From Bacteroidales bacterium UBA5515 (GTDB lineage Bacteria; Bacteroidota; Bacteroidia; Bacteroidales; P3): a stretch of DNA of 53,162 bases. A program made the translations under genes and the position numbers. Of the stretch, positions 8,480 through 16,980 are shown one piece after another (position 1 is the stretch's first letter; each line of letters opens with the position of its first letter). The DNA lies in NCBI GenBank assembly GCA_002423895.1, contig DIOL01000015.1, positions 18,423 to 71,584 of the forward strand, given 5' to 3'. The notes beneath the pieces are model-generated. The model was given only the letters and a program-made list of their open reading frames with translations, was not told the DNA's origin and searched no databases.

Positions 8480-9736
8480 ATGAATAAACCACTTGCAGCA
8501 TATTTACGCCCCAATTCATTAAATGAATATATAGGTCAAAAACACTTAGTTGGAGAAGGTGCAATACTTAGAAATGCTATTGAAAGTGGAAATATCCCTT
8601 CAATGATTTTGTGGGGACCTCCAGGTGTTGGAAAAACAACTTTAGCTAATATTATAGCAAACAGACTTTTTTGTCCTTTCTATTCTCTTTCAGCAATCAA
8701 TTCAGGAGTAAAAGATGTTAGGGAAGTTATAGAAAAAGCTAAACAAGGAGACAGGGCAATTCTTTTTATTGATGAAATTCATCGTTTTTCCAAAAACCAA
8801 CAAGACTCTTTGCTTGGAGCCGTTGAACAGGGAATAATAACATTAATTGGAGCAACCACCGAAAACCCATCCTTTGAAGTAATTACTCCATTGCTTTCAA
8901 GATGTCAAGTCTTTATTCTTAAAAACTTAGAGAAGGAAGACTTGATGCAATTAATTGATAAAGCAATTGAATACTATAAGGAGAACGAAAATAAAGCAAT
9001 TGAAGTTAAGGAAACTCGAGCTCTAATGCGAATAAGTGGAGGAGATGCACGAAAACTTTTAAATGCAATTGAAATAGTGGTAACTCAACTTGGAGAAGAT
9101 ACAATAATTACTAATGAAAAAGTATCTACAATTATCCAACAAAATCTTACCTCCTACGACAAAAAAGGAGAAATGCACTATGATATAATTTCTGCTTTTA
9201 TTAAAAGTATTAGAGGATCTGATCCCAATGCTGCAGTTTATTGGTTGGCAAGAATGGTAAATTCAGGAGAAGATGCTTTGTTTATAGCAAGAAGAATGGT
9301 TATATTAGCATCAGAAGATATTGGAATGGCAAATCCAAATGCAATGCTTTTGTCTAATGCTTGTTTTGAAGCTGTAAACAAAATTGGATATCCAGAATGC
9401 AGAATCATACTGTCTCAAATGGCTGTTTATTTAGCAACCTCTCCAAAGAGTAATTCAACCTATATGGCAATTGAAAAAGCATTATCTATTGTTGAAAAGA
9501 CAGGAGATTTACCAGTCCCACTTCATTTAAGAAATGCTCCAACCTCACTTATGAAAGAAATTGGATATTCCAAAGACTATAAATATGCTCATGACTACGA
9601 AAATAATTTTATCCCAATACAATTTATGCCAGATGGCTTAATTGGGGAGAAACTTTATGAAACAGGTAACAATCCAAAAGAAAAAGAAATACTTAAGCAT
9701 TTAGGTATGATGTGGAAAGATTATTATAATTATTAG
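8480..9736 (+). CDS. rarA: Replication-associated recombination protein A (MgsA/RarA AAA+ ATPase)
   Basis: RarA/MgsA is a clamp-loader-like AAA+ ATPase that acts at stalled replication forks. The 418-residue length is normal for the family. Seen: the N-terminal family signature LAAYLRPNSLNEYIGQKHL (5-23), Walker A GPPGVGKT (46-53), Walker B LFIDEIHRF (95-103), sensor 1 GATTEN (124-129), an arginine-finger region LLSRCQVF, sensor 2 SGGDARKLLNAIE, and the C-terminal tetramerisation region with EDIGMANP and YLATSPKSNSTY. It starts six bases after the methyltransferase stop, and dus follows two bases after its own stop, so the three genes form one operon from the promoter at 7750. Confidence 0.96.
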   Translation: MNKPLAAYLRPNSLNEYIGQKHLVGEGAILRNAIESGNIPSMILWGPPGVGKTTLANIIANRLFCPFYSLSAINSGVKDVREVIEKAKQGDRAILFIDEIHRFSKNQQDSLLGAVEQGIITLIGATTENPSFEVITPLLSRCQVFILKNLEKEDLMQLIDKAIEYYKENENKAIEVKETRALMRISGGDARKLLNAIEIVVTQLGEDTIITNEKVSTIIQQNLTSYDKKGEMHYDIISAFIKSIRGSDPNAAVYWLARMVNSGEDALFIARRMVILASEDIGMANPNAMLLSNACFEAVNKIGYPECRIILSQMAVYLATSPKSNSTYMAIEKALSIVEKTGDLPVPLHLRNAPTSLMKEIGYSKDYKYAHDYENNFIPIQFMPDGLIGEKLYETGNNPKEKEILKHLGMMWKDYYNY

Positions 9737-9738
9737 TT

Positions 9739-10746
9739 ATGAATGGAGAATTAAGGGTGTTATTCCCTCAAATAAAAACAAAAAATACATTTGTATTTGA
9801 AACAAAGCTTTTTTCTCCCGAAGACAAGCTTATAATGGCTCCAATGCAAAATTTAACGGGTTATCTGTTTAGAAATGCCTATAATAAGCTTTTCCCAAAT
9901 ATTATTGATAAAGCCATAACTCCTTTTATATCCATTACACATGGGAGTAATTGTTTTAGTAAAAGGAAGTTTAGAGATGTTTTGAAAGAACATAATACTT
10001 CTAAAATGGAAATAATCCCTCAAGTTTTAGGAAATGATATTAATGCAATGATTGAAATTGCAGAAGCTCTTTTTTCTTTAGGATATAAAGAAATGAATTT
10101 AAACTTGGGTTGCCCTTTTGAAAGAACACTAAAGAAAGATAGGGGAGCTGGACTTCTCTCAGACACCAAGAGAATAGAAAATATAATAGAAGGAGTAATA
10201 AATAAAATCCCAATCAATTTATCTTTAAAACTACGTCTTGGAGTAGAAGAAAAAGATGATATTTACAGACTAATCCCAATCATTAATTACTATCCAATTA
10301 AAAACATTATTATTCATCCTCGCTTGGCAATTGATAAATATGAATCAAAGGTTAACTTAGATTGCTTTGAAGATGTAATTTCTAAAGTAAACAAAAGAGT
10401 TGTTTATAATGGAGATATATTTTCTAAAGAAGATTTCAATAATCTAAAACTGCGATTTCCAACAATAAATGATTGGATGATTGGAAGGGGCTTATTAAAT
10501 AATCCGCTTTTGCCATTTGAAATCAGGTCTAATGAATATTTTCAAAAAGAAGAAGGTGTACTTGCATTGCATGCAGAGCTTTTGAAAACTGCTAAATCAG
10601 TAAATAAGATGAAAGAATATTGGAGCTATTTTTCAAAAGGCTTAAATATTGAAGAAGATAAATTATCTATTATATATACTTGTACTACATTAGAAGAATT
10701 GGATAAGGAGGTTAGAAACATAATCAGAGATATGACAAAAGTATAA
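9739..10746 (+). CDS. dus: tRNA-dihydrouridine synthase family protein
   Basis: Dus enzymes are FMN/NADPH flavoproteins that reduce uridine to dihydrouridine in tRNA. The family features are the start of the TIM barrel IMAPMQNLTGYLFR (32-45), an N-L-G-C-P motif with the catalytic cysteine in NLNLGCPFERT followed by RGAGLL, the substrate-loop lysine region LSLKLRLG, the histidine in IIIHPRLAIDKY, and NGDIFS...WMIGRGLLNNP binding FMN phosphate. Length is 335 residues. Which Dus subfamily, and so which tRNA position, cannot be assigned. The first 25 residues are atypical, but the 2-base gap after rarA supports this ATG. The antiporter gene follows after 25 bases. Confidence 0.88.
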   Translation: MNGELRVLFPQIKTKNTFVFETKLFSPEDKLIMAPMQNLTGYLFRNAYNKLFPNIIDKAITPFISITHGSNCFSKRKFRDVLKEHNTSKMEIIPQVLGNDINAMIEIAEALFSLGYKEMNLNLGCPFERTLKKDRGAGLLSDTKRIENIIEGVINKIPINLSLKLRLGVEEKDDIYRLIPIINYYPIKNIIIHPRLAIDKYESKVNLDCFEDVISKVNKRVVYNGDIFSKEDFNNLKLRFPTINDWMIGRGLLNNPLLPFEIRSNEYFQKEEGVLALHAELLKTAKSVNKMKEYWSYFSKGLNIEEDKLSIIYTCTTLEELDKEVRNIIRDMTKV

Positions 10747-10771
10747 GAAATTAACTTAAAAACAAATCACT

Positions 10772-12256
10772 ATGGATATATCACCAAACAATATAATATT
10801 AGTTGCAGCGATTTTAATTTTTATTAGTATTATTGTTTCAAGGGCAAGCTCAAAGTTTGGAATACCAACCTTACTTATTTTCTTAGTTGTTGGAATGTTG
10901 TTTGGGAGTGATGGTCTTGGAGTTCAGTTCTACAATGCAGAATTGGCTCAGTTCATTGGTATGATTGCATTAAGTATCATCCTTTTCTCGGGAGGGATGG
11001 ATACTAAATACAAAGAAATTAAACCAATATTAGCCCAAGGTGTAGTTCTTTCAACGCTGGGAGTATTAATAACTGCTCTACTTACAGGATTTTTTATATT
11101 TTGGGTAACAGGTTTTGAATTTACTAATATAAAACTTCCTTTGGCAACAGCACTTCTTTTAGCTTCAACAATGTCATCAACCGATTCAGCTTCTGTATTC
11201 AATATTCTCCGTTCCCAAAATATTAAACTCAAATATCATCTTCGTCCAAAATTGGAATTAGAAAGTGGAAGTAATGACCCAATGGCATATATGCTTACAA
11301 TTGCACTAATACAATATATATCTTCTTCAAGCATTGGTATAGGAAATGTTATTGGAAGTTTCTTTATACAATTTTTAGTTGGGGGTGCAATAGGATTTGC
11401 AGTTGGGAAATTATCCGTTAAGCTAATAAATAAAGTACAAATTCCATATCCTTCACTTTATCCTCTTTTGTTGTTTAGCATAATTCTTTTTACTTTTGCC
11501 ATAACTGACGTCTTAAAGGGGAATGGGTATTTGGCAGTTTATATTGCAGGTATAATTGTTGGTAATAATAAGATAGTATTCAAAAAGGAAATATCTTCAT
11601 TTTTAGATGGACTCACAATGTTTGCTCAACTAATTATGTTCCTATCTTTAGGACTTTTAGTCAATCCAAGTGAGATGATTTATCTACTTCCAATAGGTCT
11701 TCTTATAAGTGTATTTATGATTTTGATTGCTCGTCCAGCCAGTGTTTTCTTGTGCCTCTTGCCTTTCAGAAAGGTTGATTTTCGATCAAAAACCTTTATT
11801 TCGTGGGTAGGACTTAGAGGAGCTGTGCCAATAATCTTTGCAACATATCCAGTTGTAGCTAATATTCCAAATTCCAATTATATTTTTAATATAGTATTTA
11901 TTGTTACTTTAGTTTCTTTGGTTGTTCAGGGTATGACAATAAAAAGCGTTGCAAAGTTCTTGAAATTAGACCTTCCTAATAATAATAAACCAAGTGATTT
12001 TGGAGTTGAAATTCCAGAAGAGTTGAATGTTTATCTTAAGGAACTTCAATTAACAAAGTATATGCTAAAGAAAGGGAATAATCTAAATGATATGGTTCTT
12101 CCAGAAAGAACTTTAGTAATTATGATTAAGAGAGATGGTAAATTTTTAATTCCTAATGGTCAGTTGGAGTTAATTGAGAATGATATTCTTTTAATTATTT
12201 CTGAAGATGAACAAGAACGTTTGATTGATCAATATAATCATCCAATTGAGGAATAA
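10772..12256 (+). CDS. Cation/proton antiporter of the CPA1 family with TrkA-C domain (NhaP2/CvrA-like)
   Basis: The inner-membrane secondary transporter exchanges K+ or Na+ for H+. It has 494 residues and about 12 hydrophobic segments over residues 1-400, starting IILVAAILIFISIIVSR. The CPA1 core is clear: STDSASVFNILRS and ESGSNDPMAYML, with the paired N-D of CPA1 exchangers, and WVGLRGAVPIIFATYP. The last 85 residues (FGVEIPEELNVYLKEL ... ILLIISEDEQERLIDQ) form a cytosolic TrkA-C domain, typical of NhaP2/CvrA K+/H+ antiporters. E. coli NhaP2 is longer at the C-terminus. The ion is inferred, not shown. It lies 25 bp after dus and may be transcribed with it. The last 39 or so bases are duplicated downstream at 13116-13154. 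Confidence 0.92.
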   Translation: MDISPNNIILVAAILIFISIIVSRASSKFGIPTLLIFLVVGMLFGSDGLGVQFYNAELAQFIGMIALSIILFSGGMDTKYKEIKPILAQGVVLSTLGVLITALLTGFFIFWVTGFEFTNIKLPLATALLLASTMSSTDSASVFNILRSQNIKLKYHLRPKLELESGSNDPMAYMLTIALIQYISSSSIGIGNVIGSFFIQFLVGGAIGFAVGKLSVKLINKVQIPYPSLYPLLLFSIILFTFAITDVLKGNGYLAVYIAGIIVGNNKIVFKKEISSFLDGLTMFAQLIMFLSLGLLVNPSEMIYLLPIGLLISVFMILIARPASVFLCLLPFRKVDFRSKTFISWVGLRGAVPIIFATYPVVANIPNSNYIFNIVFIVTLVSLVVQGMTIKSVAKFLKLDLPNNNKPSDFGVEIPEELNVYLKELQLTKYMLKKGNNLNDMVLPERTLVIMIKRDGKFLIPNGQLELIENDILLIISEDEQERLIDQYNHPIEE

Positions 12257-12265
12257 ATACAGAGA

Positions 12266-12308
12266 GGGATTACTTATAGACTATGCGAATCAAAGAAATC
12301 CCGCACGA
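12266..12308. repeat. Degenerate GGGATT/AATCCC extragenic palindrome
   Basis: GGGATTAC at 12266-12273 is followed by AATCCCGCACGA at 12297-12308. The arms GGGATT and AATCCC are complementary across 25 bases. The 12-mer AATCCCGCACGA recurs exactly at 17176-17187 in a tighter hairpin. This looks like a dispersed REP-type palindrome. It overlaps the upstream extension of the lipoprotein reading frame, which argues against a start at 12283. Confidence 0.5.
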
Positions 12309-12348
12309 AAGAAGCCTAAAGATGTTGAATAATATAAAATTAAAAGAT

Positions 12349-12804
12349 ATGAAATATTGGTATTTATTAATAGTTATTTTGCCTTTGATTTTGTTATCAT
12401 GTAGCAAAAAAGACAAGCATGAAAGATCATTGAACGACACTGGACTTGATATTCAAAAATTAAGAGAAGATGTTTTGTATAGAGGTGATTTTGATGCTTA
12501 TACTTCACTTCGTATAGAATGCTTTGATTATCCTCCTGGTGAACTTTTACCATACGCAATAATTATGGAAAACAAGTACAATGATTCTTCTTTTTGTATG
12601 GATATTTATCAAAGTATAGAACAAATTTATTATGATGTACATAGCGATTACATTGATGAACAGACAGCAAAAATGGCTATTGAAAATTTGGAAAAAGCAG
12701 CAAAAAAAGGTATAGATGGAGCAATTTCGCAGTTAAATTCTATACCAAAAAACAATAAAAATCTTACTTATAAAGAAAAATTTAAATATGCAATGGAAAA
12801 TTAG
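12349..12804 (+). CDS. Hypothetical lipoprotein
   Basis: The protein has a short lipoprotein signal, KYWYLLIVILPLILLSC, with a lipobox cysteine at residue 18. The mature part is charged and helix-rich, ending in EKFKYAMEN. The frame is open from 12283, but the first 22 codons would place charged residues before the signal and overlap a palindromic repeat, so ATG 12349 is preferred (12322 is the alternative). The mature region contains DFDAYTSLRIECFDY.PGELLPYAIIMENKY, a pattern I associate with uncharacterised Bacteroidota lipoproteins with TPR/Sel1-like helices; this is family resemblance only. It lies between the antiporter and a duplicated scrap of that gene, so it may be a later insertion. 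A hairpin terminator follows. Confidence 0.72.
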   Translation: MKYWYLLIVILPLILLSCSKKDKHERSLNDTGLDIQKLREDVLYRGDFDAYTSLRIECFDYPPGELLPYAIIMENKYNDSSFCMDIYQSIEQIYYDVHSDYIDEQTAKMAIENLEKAAKKGIDGAISQLNSIPKNNKNLTYKEKFKYAMEN

Positions 12805-12860
12805 TATTTTAGGCATAATAATGTAATATAAAAACAATAATCATTACAATCACTTTGTTA

Positions 12861-12897
12861 GAAATAGGCAGAATTTTATTCTACCTATTTCTTTTTT
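12861..12897 (+). terminator. Rho-independent terminator after the lipoprotein
   Basis: GAAATAGGCAGAAT (12861-12874) and ATTCTACCTATTTC (12878-12891) form a 14-bp stem with one C/A mismatch and a 3-base loop. Six T follow. Confidence 0.8.
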
Positions 12898-12918
12898 CAG
12901 AAACTAAATTATAAATAA

Positions 12919-13100
12919 GCATAGCGTAAATTAGTAATTTAGCTATAAGCAAACTTGGGTTTTGCTATGGGTAAAATTATGGATTAGCTATAAGTAAACC
13001 TTAGTTTAGCTATGAGTAAAGTATAGTTTAGCTATGAGCTAAGTTATAGTTTAGCTATATGCTAAGTTATAGATTAGGTATAAGCTAACTTATAGATTAC
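12919..13100. repeat. Intergenic 22/23-bp-period array B
   Basis: Eight units are registered by GCTAT or its variants at 12919, 12942, 12964, 12987, 13009, 13031, 13054 and 13077, spaced 22 or 23 bp. The best cores are imperfect palindromes with a short centre: TTAGCTATGAGCTAA (13028-13042) and TTAGCTATATGCTAA (13051-13065). Linkers between cores vary (AAGTTATAG, AACCTTAG, AATTATGG). The array lies after a terminator and before the acyl-CoA ligase promoter. Apart from the terminator, the array, the duplicated antiporter scrap and the promoter, nothing was seen in this 446-bp gap. Confidence 0.88.
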
Positions 13101-13115
13101 CTTTCCCACACAACG

Positions 13116-13154
13116 GAACGTTTGATTGACCAATATAATCATCCAATAGAATAA
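13116..13154 (+). pseudogene. Duplicated 3' end of the antiporter gene
   Basis: Thirteen codons reading ERLIDQYNHPIE-stop repeat the last codons of the antiporter (12215-12256). Of the first 32 bases, 31 match. The remaining differences are synonymous (GAT to GAC, ATT to ATA) plus loss of one glutamate codon. No start codon or domain remains, so it is a remnant and not a gene. Confidence 0.85.
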
Positions 13155-13216
13155 TATCATTCTTTAATAAATCAACATTTCAGGTTGTGTTTTTGCTTCA
13201 GATATAATTAATTATT

Positions 13217-13224
13217 TATATTTG
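13217..13224 (+). promoter_or_regulatory. Acyl-CoA ligase promoter
   Basis: The box TATATTTG has a TTG at 13193-13195, about 21 bp upstream. The ATG at 13251 is 26 bases further on. Confidence 0.7.
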
Positions 13225-13250
13225 CCTTTTCAATTTATATTTTATTTTTT

Positions 13251-14933
13251 ATGAATAGAGAAAGTTTTATTGCGAATATTGAAGAGAGCCTAAAGAATCA
13301 TTGGGATTATCCTGCTCTTTCTGACTATAAGGCTGAGCCAAAATATTATTCTTTTGTTGCAAAACAAATTGCCAAGGCTCATATATTTTTTGAAGCAAGT
13401 GGAATTAAAAAAGGAGATAAGATTGCTCTTTGTGGAAGAAATTCTGCAAATTGGGCTATAAGTTTCTTTTCCATAATTACCTATGGAGCTGTTGCAGTTC
13501 CAATTTTGCATGAGTTCAAACCAGAAGCAGTTCATCATCTCGTTAATCATTCCGAAGCAAAATTACTCTTTGTAGGTGATGTTGTTTGGGAAAGTTTGGA
13601 TGAAAAGAAAATGGACGGATTAAATGGAATTATTCTTTTGACTGATTTCAGTTTGGTTTCTTCTAATTGTGCTCCTTGCAAAAGAGCATTTCATAAAATT
13701 GAAGAGAAGTTCAGAAAGAAATATCCAAAAGGATTTCGTAGAGAAAATGTTAACTATGTGCGTGAAAATATAAACGATTTAGCAATTATCAACTACACTT
13801 CTGGCACAACCTCCCTTTCAAAAGGAGTAATGTTATCTTATAAAGCCATAAACTCCAATCTAATTTTTGCAACAGAAGAATTGCCAGAAATGACTGTAGG
13901 GATGAATATAATTTCAATGCTTCCAATGGCTCACATGTATGGAATGGCTTTTGAAATTATTTTTGAATTTATGGTTGGAATGCATATCCATTTTCTAACA
14001 CGTGTTCCAAGTCCAAAAATTATTGCAGAAGCATTTGAAAGTGTTAAACCAGACCTTATTATTGCAGTTCCTTTAATCATTGAAAAGATATACAAGTCAA
14101 AAATCAAACCAATGATTGATAAAACTCTAATTAAAATATTACTGAATACTCCAATTATTGACAGCATAATAAAAAATAAAATACTATCATCAATAAATAC
14201 TGCATTTGGAGGTAAGTTCAATCAAATTATTATTGGAGGTGCAGCTCTTAATCAAGAAGTTGAAGCATTCTTTAAAAACTTAGGATTAAGATATACCATT
14301 GGTTATGGTATGACTGAATGTGCTCCAATTATTACTTATTCCAACTGGAAGGAATTTAAACAGGGTTCTTGTGGAAAAGTTGTCTCAAGAATGCAAATAA
14401 AGATTGATTCTGCTGACAGTGAAAATATTGTTGGAGAAATAATGGTTAAGGGAGATCATGTTATGATGGGGTATTATAAAAATCCTGAAGCAACTTCTGC
14501 TGTTCTTACTGAAGATGGATGGTTCAGTACAGGAGATTTGGGATTAATTGATAAGGATGGATATCTCTTTATTAAAGGAAGAATTAAGAATATGATTCTT
14601 GGACCAAGTGGTCAAAATATTTATCCTGAAGAAATAGAAGACAAACTAAACTCTATGGAATATGTTATGGAAAGCATTGTTATGGAACAAGAGGGAAAGT
14701 TAGTGGCTATGGTTTATTTGAATCAGGATATGTTAGACCAGGAAGGAATTGATATTGTTCACTCAAAGTCAATTATTAGAAAAATTAAGGAAGAATTAAA
14801 CAAAGAACTTCCTGCCTACAGTCAAATTTCCTACATATATCTTCAAGAAGAAGAATTTGAAAAAACACCAAAACGTTCCATCAAACGTTACCTTTACACC
14901 TCAACCATTTTAAATAAGAAACCAATAGTATAA
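13251..14933 (+). CDS. AMP-dependent synthetase/ligase (long-chain acyl-CoA ligase-like)
   Basis: The ANL-superfamily enzyme activates a carboxylic acid as acyl-AMP and transfers it to CoA or another carrier; it is likely cytosolic or membrane-peripheral. The 560 residues contain the phosphate-binding A3 motif INYTSGTTSLSKGVMLSY (about 180-197), the A5 motif GYGMTECAPI (about 347-356), the A7/A8 region GWFSTGDLGLIDKDGYLFIKGR, and the A10 lysine region EKTPKRSIKRYLY. The order and the GYGMTE motif fit FadD/long-chain ligases. The exact substrate cannot be read from the sequence. It is transcribed alone from the promoter at 13217 and ends at a hairpin shared with the converging rubrerythrin gene. 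Confidence 0.9.
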   Translation: MNRESFIANIEESLKNHWDYPALSDYKAEPKYYSFVAKQIAKAHIFFEASGIKKGDKIALCGRNSANWAISFFSIITYGAVAVPILHEFKPEAVHHLVNHSEAKLLFVGDVVWESLDEKKMDGLNGIILLTDFSLVSSNCAPCKRAFHKIEEKFRKKYPKGFRRENVNYVRENINDLAIINYTSGTTSLSKGVMLSYKAINSNLIFATEELPEMTVGMNIISMLPMAHMYGMAFEIIFEFMVGMHIHFLTRVPSPKIIAEAFESVKPDLIIAVPLIIEKIYKSKIKPMIDKTLIKILLNTPIIDSIIKNKILSSINTAFGGKFNQIIIGGAALNQEVEAFFKNLGLRYTIGYGMTECAPIITYSNWKEFKQGSCGKVVSRMQIKIDSADSENIVGEIMVKGDHVMMGYYKNPEATSAVLTEDGWFSTGDLGLIDKDGYLFIKGRIKNMILGPSGQNIYPEEIEDKLNSMEYVMESIVMEQEGKLVAMVYLNQDMLDQEGIDIVHSKSIIRKIKEELNKELPAYSQISYIYLQEEEFEKTPKRSIKRYLYTSTILNKKPIV

Positions 14934-14937
14934 AAAG

Positions 14938-14972
14938 AAAACAGCTACCAAAATTCATGGTAGCTGTTTTTA
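14938..14972. terminator. Bidirectional terminator between acyl-CoA ligase and rubrerythrin
   Basis: AAAACAGCTACCA (14938-14950) pairs perfectly with TGGTAGCTGTTTT (14958-14970) over a 7-base loop. A T tract follows on the + strand. The sequence before it gives a T tract on the - strand. Confidence 0.85.
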
Positions 14973-15004
14973 TTTAAATCAACTAATAAAATAGTGAAAC
15001 TTTA

Positions 15005-15577
15005 TTAGTAGTTTAGAGGTTGTATTTCAAAATAAGCTTTAGGATGTTGACATGCAGGACATTTTTCCAAAGCTTTCTTTCCAAAATGAATATAACCGCA
15101 GTTTCTGCAATACCAGAAAACTTCTTCTTCTCTTTCAAAAACTTTATTTTCTTCAATGTTTTTCAAAAGCTTTCTGTAACGATCTTCATGACCTTTTTCA
15201 GCTTTCATAACACTTTTAAATGTTGCAGCAACTTTTGGGAAACCTTCTTCTTCAGCAATGCGAGCAAACTCAGGATAAAGTTCAGTCCATTCTTCATTTT
15301 CTCCATCAGCAGCAGCTTTCAGGTTTTCTGGAGTTGTACCAATAATACCTGCAGGATACATAGCTGTTATTTCCAACATGCCTCCTTCAAGATAACGGAA
15401 GAATTGTTTGGCGTGTTGCTCTTCTTGAATAGCTGTTTCCATAAAAATAGCAGCAATTTGTTCATAACCTTCTTTCTTTGCTTCTTTTGCAAAATAGGTG
15501 TAACGATTTTTTGCTTGAGATTCTCCAGCAAAAGCTTTCAATAAATTTTGTTCTGTTTTTGTTCCTTTAATGCTCAT
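15005..15577 (-). CDS. rbr: Rubrerythrin
   Basis: Rubrerythrin is a diiron peroxidase that protects anaerobes by reducing hydrogen peroxide. The 190-residue length is typical. The N-terminal four-helix domain carries the iron ligands in LKAFAGESQAKNRY (E19), ETAIQEEQHAKQF (ExxH, 52-55), EWTELYPEFARIAEEEG and KAEKGHEDRY. The C-terminal rubredoxin-like domain has two zinc-ribbon-type knuckles, YCRNCG and CPACQHP, that hold the Fe(SCys)4 centre. It is transcribed from its own promoter, divergent from a secreted thioredoxin-like gene, so the pair may share an oxidative-stress context. This is an inference from position only. Confidence 0.97.
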   Translation of the reverse strand: MSIKGTKTEQNLLKAFAGESQAKNRYTYFAKEAKKEGYEQIAAIFMETAIQEEQHAKQFFRYLEGGMLEITAMYPAGIIGTTPENLKAAADGENEEWTELYPEFARIAEEEGFPKVAATFKSVMKAEKGHEDRYRKLLKNIEENKVFEREEEVFWYCRNCGYIHFGKKALEKCPACQHPKAYFEIQPLNY

Positions 15578-15618
15578 AATTTTATTTTTTATTTATGTGG
15601 ATGACCAATATTAAAAAG

Positions 15619-15626
15619 CAAATATA
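15619..15626 (-). promoter_or_regulatory. Rubrerythrin promoter
   Basis: Reading leftward the box is TATATTTG, with TTTGG at 15650-15646 and a 20-bp spacing. It is divergent from the promoter at 15677. Confidence 0.72.
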
Positions 15627-15676
15627 TAAAAAAAACAAATATCTTCCAAATCATATTTGAGAAAATAAATTTATTC

Positions 15677-15684
15677 TAAATTTG
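15677..15684 (+). promoter_or_regulatory. Thioredoxin-like gene promoter
   Basis: The box TAAATTTG is followed by CA. A TTTG at 15656-15659 lies 17 bp upstream, slightly closer than usual. The ATG at 15700 follows after 15 bases. Confidence 0.68.
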
Positions 15685-15699
15685 CAAAATTAAAACGAT

Positions 15700-16185
15700 A
15701 TGAATATGAAAAGAATATTAATCTTAGTTATTGTAACCCTTATTACCTCCAATATACTTTTTTCGCAAAAAGTATATGACGAAACAAAAGACGGAGATAA
15801 ACAACTGCTTGAAGCAATTGAAACAGCTAAAGCAAATAATAAATATGTATTTGCAATGGTTGGAGGCAACTGGTGCAAATGGTGTTTGATGTTTAATGAA
15901 TTTGCCAACACCAATCAAAATGTGAAGAAAGCCTTGAATGATAATTTTGTTTTTGTTCATATCAACTATTCCAAAGCCAACGAAAACCCCAAAGCAATGA
16001 AACGTTTAGGCTATCCAGAAAGATTTGGTTTTCCTGTTTTTGTAATCCTTAACGAAAAAGGCGAAAGAGTCCACACCCAAAACTCCGCTTACCTTGAAAA
16101 AGACGAAGGATACAGCGAAAAAGAAGTAGTTTCATTCCTAAACAACTGGACTAAACAAGCGGTAACTATACCAAAGAAAAAATAA
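15700..16185 (+). CDS. Secreted thioredoxin-like protein
   Basis: The 161-residue protein has a signal peptide (KRILILVIVTLITSNILFSQ) and one thioredoxin-fold domain with a WCKWC active site (GNWCKWCLMFNEFA, about residues 53-66) and a cis-proline segment GFPVFVILNEKGE. The Cys-x-x-Cys resembles the thioredoxin_7/DUF255-like group (WCxWC) rather than classical WCGPC. It probably acts in the periplasm in thiol redox or in protecting secreted proteins; the partner is unknown. Two start codons, 15700 and 15706, are possible and differ by two residues. It is divergent from rubrerythrin and converges with the SH3-domain gene, with no clear hairpin in the 43-bp gap. Confidence 0.85.
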   Translation: MNMKRILILVIVTLITSNILFSQKVYDETKDGDKQLLEAIETAKANNKYVFAMVGGNWCKWCLMFNEFANTNQNVKKALNDNFVFVHINYSKANENPKAMKRLGYPERFGFPVFVILNEKGERVHTQNSAYLEKDEGYSEKEVVSFLNNWTKQAVTIPKKK

Positions 16186-16228
16186 ATAGTAAAATAGTGT
16201 GTGATTACAAATTATACTCTACGAAAAT

Positions 16229-16969
16229 CTAATCGTATGGGAAAAATCCTGTAATTTTATATTCTCCTTTGATTTTTTCAATGATTAGTGAATATTCAGC
16301 AAGAAAATAAATTTCATCAACATTATATAATATCCAACCCTTAGTTGATTTGTCCAAAGTACTTACATAAAACCATTCCCTATTGCCATCAGTTTTGTCT
16401 ACTTTATAATGTTCTTTCTTATTATAGTTTATGCAAAGAACATCATAACTTAATTTTCCGACAAAAGAAGATTTTTTATTTGGTCTTTTATATACAGGCA
16501 CATTTTCTTTAATACATATCATAGTAAAGTATGGGTCAAAATCGTAATCTGGGTTTTTCTTATAAATTGGTTCAAAAAGTTTAGTTGAAGTTGTATAAGG
16601 AAAGCGAAAAGACATACTATCTTGAGTTGATTCAGTAACACCGCCTTCTTCAAATACACCTCCCATATCAATAATTCTTTTCATTAATCCCCAAACTAAT
16701 GAACTGTCTGGTTTTTCAAGTTCCCAAGTTTCAATAAATCCTTGTTTTCCATATATACCTCCACCAAAGCTTGAAATAATATTTTCATCAAGCATATTGT
16801 ATAGCTTAGAAGTGTCTTTATTCATTATGACTTCTTTTAAAATTTCAACGAATTTGTAAAGAGTAGAGTCTTTTCTGCTTTCGTCAACGGGATAAATTTT
16901 GAATTCAGTTTTTTGACCATAAGACAAGTTAGTCAATAAAATAAAAAATAATATCAAAGTATTCTTCAT
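16229..16969 (-). CDS. Secreted hypothetical protein with bacterial SH3-like domain
   Basis: Read from ATG 16969 the protein is 246 residues with a clear signal peptide (KNTLILFFILLTNLSYGQ). The middle region, VDESRKDSTLYKFVEILKEV and GGGIYGKQGFIETWEL, is not recognised. Residues of the last third resemble an SH3b domain: NVPVYKRPNKKSSFVGKL ... EWFYVSTLDKSTKGWILYN. Such domains often bind peptidoglycan or peptides in the periplasm, but here function is unknown. The frame is open 34 codons further up to 17071, but that part is positively charged, precedes the signal peptide and lies within an inverted-repeat element. The start at 16969 (or 16972) is therefore preferred. Confidence 0.78.
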   Translation of the reverse strand: MKNTLILFFILLTNLSYGQKTEFKIYPVDESRKDSTLYKFVEILKEVIMNKDTSKLYNMLDENIISSFGGGIYGKQGFIETWELEKPDSSLVWGLMKRIIDMGGVFEEGGVTESTQDSMSFRFPYTTSTKLFEPIYKKNPDYDFDPYFTMICIKENVPVYKRPNKKSSFVGKLSYDVLCINYNKKEHYKVDKTDGNREWFYVSTLDKSTKGWILYNVDEIYFLAEYSLIIEKIKGEYKITGFFPYD

Positions 16970-16980
16970 CATCTTCTCTA

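Noticed and set aside
12283..12348. Longer N-terminus of the lipoprotein
   Set aside because: It would place charged residues before the lipoprotein signal and overlaps a palindromic repeat whose arm is found elsewhere in non-coding DNA.
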